A DNA stretch of 64,000 bases from positions 124,001 to 188,000 of the forward strand of contig CAXKVR010000220.1 in assembly GCA_964058845.1 (NCBI GenBank). The letters run 5' to 3'. A program made the position numbers and the translations under genes. The notes beneath the pieces are model-generated. The model had not been told where the DNA came from, did no database searches, and saw only the letters and a program-made list of their open reading frames with translations. Positions 58,824-64,000 of the stretch are shown here, piece after piece (position 1 is the stretch's first letter; every line of letters begins with the position of its first letter). Source of the DNA: Carex sylvatica (taxonomy: Eukaryota > Streptophyta > Magnoliopsida > Poales > Cyperaceae).

Positions 58824-59002
58824 GAGTGCGTATCCTCTGAGATATCTCAACTTTTGCGTGACTTACGTGTCCGGTGCCTATTCGGGGGTGATGTAGGGGT
58901 CAGTATTATGTGCGCTTTGAGATTCGTGTAGATCGTATTTAAACGGTTGAGATTTTATATAAAGTCACGCAAAGTTTGAGATATCTCAGAGGATACGAAT
59001 TC
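58824..59002. mobile_element. 180-bp Mutator-type MITE, copy 3
   Basis: Same family as the two copies at 18.5-18.9 kb. Ends are GAGTGCGTATCCTCTGAGAT and, mirrored, GAATTCGTATCCTCTGAGAT, with GTGTCCGGTGCCTATTCGGG inside. Flanks GTGTCCAAT (58815-58823) and GTGTCGAAT (59003-59011) match at 8 of 9 bases, an independent 9-bp target duplication for this family. Confidence 0.85.
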
Positions 59003-60130
59003 GTGTCGAATTTGGTGAAAAGGAGACCGTTGAATCAAATCAAGATGACAAGGCCAGCTTCAATTCTTGTTAGTGGGCGAATTAATGAAGTGGTGAGTAA
59101 TGAACCCGATCCAATAGCGAGGTTCTTTTCAATTTTAATTGCTGCAATTTTTTAAGCGGATATTATTAGAGATATTATGGATAGTAATTTGGAATTTATT
59201 TTGATTTAATATGAATATTTTTATTTTTTAATTAATTATGTGGTACTTATTGATCTATGAGATTTTACATAATATTGATAATTAATAGAAATATAAAATA
59301 TGGTTTTTTAAACAAAAAAAGTTATGGAAGATAGTTTTTGCTATAGCTATACTATTTGCAACAGTTTTTTTAGCATTTCTGCTGTGATGTGATAATCGCT
59401 ATTAAAATCTTGAGAAAAACAAATTCTAAAAAGTTTAGAATTTTCAAATTTTTACAGTACGAATCGTAAAGCAACTTATTCTCTATTAATACTGTCCCGT
59501 ACATCTAAATAGACACCGTAAAAAAAAAAAAAATTTAACACCCTTTTTGAGATAACCTAAAAAGTAATCTCACAGGATATATACTCAATAGATGAACTAT
59601 TAATACTGTTCCTGTTATTTCTATTATTATCATCTCTAGGAATTGCCTTCGAATTCCCGTTATGTTAATTTTGTCAAGTTTGTTAAAAAACAATCAATCT
59701 TATATATTTTTTTCTAAATTTTTTATCACTGTAGTGTTTAAGCAATCCTATTGTACTCATTTCCCCACAAGCAATTTAAAAAACAGAGAAAGATTCAATA
59801 TTTACAGGCCATTTCTGTAACTTAATTTGTTTCTATATCAATTTGTAGCTATCCTAAGCGCAACATGAGAAAGATTCAGATATCTTAATATTTTATGTTT
59901 TCATTACCCTTATTTTTAAAATTTAATTATTGAAAATCTCAAATTCAATTATAGAAATAAATTGTCGAGATGTTCCATATAATTTTATCCACACAATATA
60001 AAATTAGAAAATTCAACTTTGTCTTCCATTGGTGGTGAGAACATGTAAAAATCATTAATTTGATAATTTTTAGAAGTTATTTTTTAATTTTTGCTTCTAT
60101 TTAAATTAAAGTTGACACATTATAACTTTT
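59003..60130. other. AT-rich intergenic stretch, no gene
   Basis: A short frame after the MITE (TGACAAGGCCAGC) has no recognisable product. The remainder is simple AT-rich sequence. Confidence 0.4.
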
Positions 60131-60154
60131 ATACACTGCTTATTTGCACTTATT

Positions 60155-61030
60155 TTCTCCGGGCCCCAAACAGAATTAAATTGGGCCTTCTTCTTCTACT
60201 ATTTATTCCAACTATTCAGCCCACCAGGCCCAATAGGAAACAACCAAAATGGATCTTTGCGTAATACAGCGCCTCTCAAGCCCAAATTTCATATCTACTA
60301 TTCAAATAGTCAGAACTCATAATTCAAAAATTTGAAAATAGTCCCTTTATATAAAACATCACTTTATAAAAAAATTCAGAATGGAAGTTCTAATTGTTAA
60401 ACAAAAATTGTCTATGCATACTAAATGCAGAAGTATAATTAGAATTTGATAATCCAATGCATTACATTTTTTTCCTTCATCTTACAAGATTTTTAAATTT
60501 ATTTTTACAAAATGGTATATATTTACATGGTACTTTATTCTTTTAATTTGTGCAAATGTTGCCAATTAAATATTGACAGAAAATACTAGCCACTATATGT
60601 CATGACCAAAATAAATGTATGAAAAATCCAATAATTACACACACACAAACATTAATAACACAATATATAATGTAAAAGAACAAGTTCTAAATTGATAATC
60701 TTCTTCTAGAAAAATCGAAAACTCGAAAACCCTAATTCTCAGATATTTTTATTCGCCAATGAATTTATTTCATTCTCAATATCTCATCAAATTTCCTTTT
60801 CTCCAGCTTCGAGCGACGACTATTTTCTTCATTTTGATCAAGTGCTTCTACTGATCATTTGGTAATAAGTTTCTCATATTTTGTTCGAACTAGATTAGTT
60901 GTATGAATTTTCTTTTTGTGACTTGAAAATTAAAATGATTATTTGTAAGTTCTATGAATGATTTTGTAGCTTAATTCATAAGAAAACTATGAACCATTTT
61001 GTGTCCCCAATGCCAGAAAGCATGGATATT
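60155..61030 (+). promoter_or_regulatory. Housekeeping-type promoter and leader without an identifiable gene
   Basis: Site II words (GGGCC, TTGGGCC, AGGCCCAATAGG, near 60160-60232) precede a telo-box (AAAACCCTAATTC near 60728), then a TTCTCCAGCTTCGAGCGACG leader and a possible donor ATTTG|GTAATAA near 60861. This is the layout of a ribosomal-protein-like promoter. The downstream part from about 61050 has an open frame that I do not recognise and that is interrupted by a hAT MITE. It may be an orphaned promoter or a non-coding transcript. Confidence 0.35.
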
Positions 61031-61195
61031 TTATCCTTTTAGTTTTGGAAAGAAGAATTGAATGGGTGCAAGAACAAAATAAGATATCTTTGGAAAGTAT
61101 TATGCTAGCTGTGTTCTGTGTGGCTTCTGGTTGCATCTTTTTGGAAATACCAGGATATATGAATTCCTTAGATATACTTTTTGAGTACGTATTAG

Positions 61196-61453
61196 TAGGG
61201 GTGCAAACGGATTGGATATTATCTGACTGTATCCGTGCAGATACGGATACGGATATGGTTTTAAATTTTAATTATCTGTATCCAAATAGTAGATATTTAT
61301 TGTATAGTTCAATATATATTATGAAAAAAATTATGTTATTTACTGTTATAAAAAGTGGTATCCGTATCCGTATCTGTATTCGGAAAATAAAAATGAATAT
61401 GGATATGATTTTACCACTATCCGATCCGTATATCCGATCCGTTTGCACCCCTA
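61196..61453. mobile_element. 258-bp hAT-type MITE with perfect 8-bp target duplication
   Basis: Ends TAGGGGTGCAAACGGAT and its exact mirror ATCCGTTTGCACCCCTA. The 8-mer CGTATTAG flanks both sides (61188-61195, 61454-61461). The interior is full of GGATATCCG- and CCGTATCCG-type words. The intact ends suggest a fairly recent insertion. Confidence 0.93.
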
Positions 61454-61464
61454 CGTATTAGGCG

Positions 61465-61590
61465 CTTAGGTATTGTAATGGAGAGAATTAATGCTCTCTG
61501 GGATGGATGCCTACACTGTGACACTTGTTTCGTTTTGTTATTAAATGTAACTGGACCTAGGTCTTTTTAACCAAAAAAAAAAAAAAAAAA
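61465..61590 (+). mobile_element. Retrotransposed 3' end with poly(A)
   Basis: A stretch resembling a transcript 3' end (TTATTAAATGTAACTGGACC) closes with an A-run of about 18 at 61573-61590. It may belong to a LINE or processed transcript; the hAT MITE just upstream interrupts its body. No matching target duplication was found. Confidence 0.45.
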
Positions 61591-62006
61591 TGTTACTCCT
61601 CTTATATGTGTAACAATTCCAATCTGGCTCAAATGCAGAGGACCAAGAGGTTAGATATTTCTCTTCGTTATATCGTTTTATTTATATATTATAACATGCA
61701 TAATTGTAGTTTTGTATGGCCTGGATTAATTATTATTTCTTTTTTAGTAAAAATAGGGATCTATGTCCCTTTTTGCTTTATTCATGAAGATAAGTCAAAA
61801 ACATTTCAGATTTTGAAGTAAAACCTGCTTACAAAATAAAAAATAGTACCAGCAAACTTCAAAGCCAGTGGAAACCAGTAATTAAAACCCGAAACTTAAA
61901 AAACTGCCAAAAGGCAGTATATAGACAAATCAGCAACTTAGATAGTTTCTCGGTAAGGCAAAGTAAAACTTATGGACTGGATTAACAGAAGAAAATTACT
62001 AATTAA

Positions 62007-62066
62007 CTAGAGTATACATGCATGCTTAATTTTTATTTTATCCATGCATACAATGCAAACTCTAGT
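62007..62066. repeat. 60-bp hairpin
   Basis: ACTAGAGTATACATGCATGC is mirrored by CATGCATACAATGCAAACTC, then TAGT. It is a small fold-back; its origin is unclear. Confidence 0.5.
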
Positions 62067-63398
62067 AATGTATTTCTTGAAAAAAATATGATGTGCCATG
62101 CAAATTTGAATGTAAGTTTGTGCAAAACATTCAGTCCATTGGATTCCTTTTTTTTTTAAGGAGAATCAGTCCAATTGGATTCTTGACCGTTAAATTAGGT
62201 GCAAAACATTCAGTCCATTAAATTAAGTGTGATTGCCCAATCTATTGCTAATTGTTCAATTGTTTAATTTAAACCAAGTGATTAATTATTTAAACCATGC
62301 AAATTAATTTTAGTTCTGATATAATGGTTTCATTGTTCAATTTGAGTCTATTCATTTTGAAAATTGTGATGGTTTGATTTTTAATTTATTGTTCGGTTTT
62401 GACAATTAAAAACCAAATAAACCAAACATATCAAATGAACCGAAATATTAGTAAATATTATGTTAGTGTTTTAATGTCATACATATTAATATCTAAATTA
62501 TCAAGTTAATACTTAAAATTTCACACTATTTTTTTAAACCAAACTAACTCAACATGTTGGCAATTAATCTTGACTCGTTGCAAGAATTTACATCCATACC
62601 AGTGGAACCTAATTCAAAATAAAATAAAATAAAAACCTATGCAAATTACGAAATATTCAGAAACTACGTACAATACATTATTAATCAAAATCAAAATCTA
62701 ACTGGCTAATACTGCAACATGCCGAATTAGAACAGTCTTTTTTTTTTATCTAAAAGCAGCAAGTTGCATAGGGAAAAGATAAAAGATAAAGGTACTCGAC
62801 TCATGCATAATACAAATAAAGTTAAGATCTACCGAATTTTTTGAGATTTTAGACAGAGAAAAAGAAAAAAAAGAAGAAAAAAATGTTAGTTGTGCTGACT
62901 GTTACTTGATTCTGGGTCCTCGGAACTTGCGATGATAAAAAAAAAACAAGAGATGTAAGAAATGTGTGATGACGTGTCAGGATGAGTTGCATATTTATTT
63001 ATTTAGGAATTAAAAATTAAGCCTTCGGAAAAAAAAAAAACTTTTATACTATTCATATACATATTATTTTTCTTATTTACTTTACCTTGATTTGTCGTGC
63101 TACTTGAATATACAGTTATTCAGTTATTCTGAAACAGATGGCAATTCTTGATTATGGGAGCGGCATTGAGATCAAATGTGGCATCACTCCAAGAGTACGT
63201 CATGTTTTCTCCTAGGTGTAGTTCTCATTATTTTACTATTATGTTTTTCTTATGGTGAATCAGGTTGTCGATCCAGACAACCTGAGACCTTGCAGGAGAT
63301 TCTGGATCTATTAAATAGATCCTTTTTTACTTTTTTGGTATGCTAACTTCTATTTCTCTTTTATTTTTTAAATTATAATAACTAACATGTTTTATCTC
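62067..63398. other. AT-rich stretch with minor duplications; no gene
   Basis: GTGCAAAACATTCAGTCCATT occurs at about 62121 and 62201, flanking a variant of CAGTCCA(A)TTGGATTC. A 25-codon frame preceded by an acceptor-like TCTGAAACAG (ATGGCAATTCTTGATTATGG at 63139) could be an exon, but I cannot link it to anything. Confidence 0.35.
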
Positions 63399-63554
63399 TA
63401 GGTTTAGATTTTTTATTCCATGTGGTGTTTGATCCGGTGAGCTAACCAGACTGAGTCGCGGTTTAATCTCTTTACGTAAAAGGTATTATACATCAATTCA
63501 GTCCAAGTAAGACTATCAAGTAGAACACCACATGGAATGACAATCCTAAACCTA
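63399..63554. repeat. 156-bp fold-back (TAGGTTTAG ends)
   Basis: TAGGTTTAGATTTTTTATTC followed by CATGTGGTGTT is mirrored by AACACCACATG and GAATGACAATCCTAAACCTA. Arms are about 31 bp and about 80 percent identical. Likely a small MITE. Confidence 0.65.
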
Positions 63555-63559
63555 TAAAT

Positions 63560-63788
63560 CATTTAAAAATAAAAATAAGAAATCATACGCGGTTCTAAAC
63601 AACAATACATGTACGGTGTCCAAAATAATACACATATGACTTCTAGAAACCGTACGGTAATTAACTCGACCGTGTACAAGCCAACATTTTCAGAGCCCTT
63701 TTTTGTGATATGACAACGGTTGGATTTAGTTAACCGTGTATATTAGTTTAATACAGATACGGTTTGACAAACAGTGTACAAAGATTCT
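63560..63788. other. Stretch rich in mirrored ACGGT/ACCGT words
   Basis: TACGGTGT, ACCGTACGGT, CCGTGTACAA, ACCGTGTATA and ACGGTTTG occur within 200 bp. Similar CACGG/CCGTG palindrome-rich stretches mark the LTRs at 27.8 and 33.4 kb, so this may be the edge of another LTR that continues past the window. Confidence 0.3.
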
Positions 63789-63813
63789 CCCCCCCCCCCC
63801 CCCCCCCCCCCCC
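63789..63813. repeat. Poly(C) run of about 25
   Basis: An uninterrupted C homopolymer, the only long one in the window. Its true length is likely variable or mis-called. On the minus strand it is a G-run able to form a quadruplex. Confidence 0.85.
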
Positions 63814-64000
63814 ATTCATACATGATGCTCGCTGACACGGTCGTGTAACCGTGTTTCATTACCTATTCATTAACTAGTGAAATATTGGTTAATCCAATAA
63901 TTAAAAATGCACTGAACCTTAATCACCTTTGTGAATCATTAATTGCCAACAGTTCATCACTGTTATTTATAATTATGAGTACATAGATACAAGTAATTAA

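Noticed and set aside
61045..61461. A 138-codon frame near 61 kb
   Set aside because: More than half of it runs through the hAT MITE, and the rest has no recognisable domain.
1..64000. tRNA or rRNA genes
   Set aside because: No cloverleaf or rRNA sequence was recognised. The only tRNA-like match is the 17-base primer-binding site at 32.86 kb, which lacks the rest of a tRNA.

Overview
This is a 64 kb piece of an AT-rich flowering-plant nuclear genome. The evidence is spliced genes with GT-AG introns, plant-specific families (a glutamate receptor-like channel, an ALE2-type receptor kinase, a chloroplast C-terminal processing protease, an F-box/LRR/FBD protein) and many plant-type transposon remnants. 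Base composition and gene structure do not look like a cereal, but I do not name a species.

Seven intact-looking protein genes can be assembled exon by exon. In order they are: DPH1, diphthamide synthesis (minus, 7.8-9.2 kb); a CtpA-type D1 C-terminal processing protease (plus, 10.8-16.5 kb, 13 exons); exosome subunit CSL4 (minus, 17.2-18.5 kb, convergent with the protease gene); ribosomal protein eL21 (plus, 19.9-21.1 kb); a glutamate receptor-like channel (plus, 23.8-27.4 kb); an F-box/LRR/FBD protein (plus, 40.7-42.8 kb); and an ALE2-like receptor kinase (minus, 45.8-51.6 kb). They are unrelated housekeeping, organelle, signalling and protein-turnover genes with separate promoters, not a pathway cluster. 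DPH1 and eL21 both serve translation, but nothing suggests they are linked functionally here.

Between the genes the window is dominated by mobile DNA: LINE remnants (start of window; 43-44.3 kb); a nest of LTR-retrotransposon derivatives (27.5-35 kb) that includes a 1.35 kb near-perfect inverted repeat and an LTR followed by a tRNA-Asp primer-binding site; and a 2.2 kb Mutator-like element (37.1-39.3 kb) with 9-bp target duplications, carrying the tail of a plant-mobile-domain-like protein built from five phase-0 exons. There are also many short fold-back elements, several with convincing target-site duplications: two hAT-type (8 bp), three in one 180-bp Mutator-type family (9 bp for two of them), one in the kinase intron (9 bp) and one at 53 kb (10 bp).

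From 52 kb to the end I find no convincing protein gene. This part holds fold-back elements, an 82-bp tandem array of about 16 copies whose unit can fold into a hairpin, a possible orphan promoter/leader near 60.7 kb, and a run of about 25 C near the end.

All exon boundaries were placed by eye from splice motifs, reading-frame continuity and family knowledge. They should be good to within a few bases, but no alignment or RNA evidence was available.
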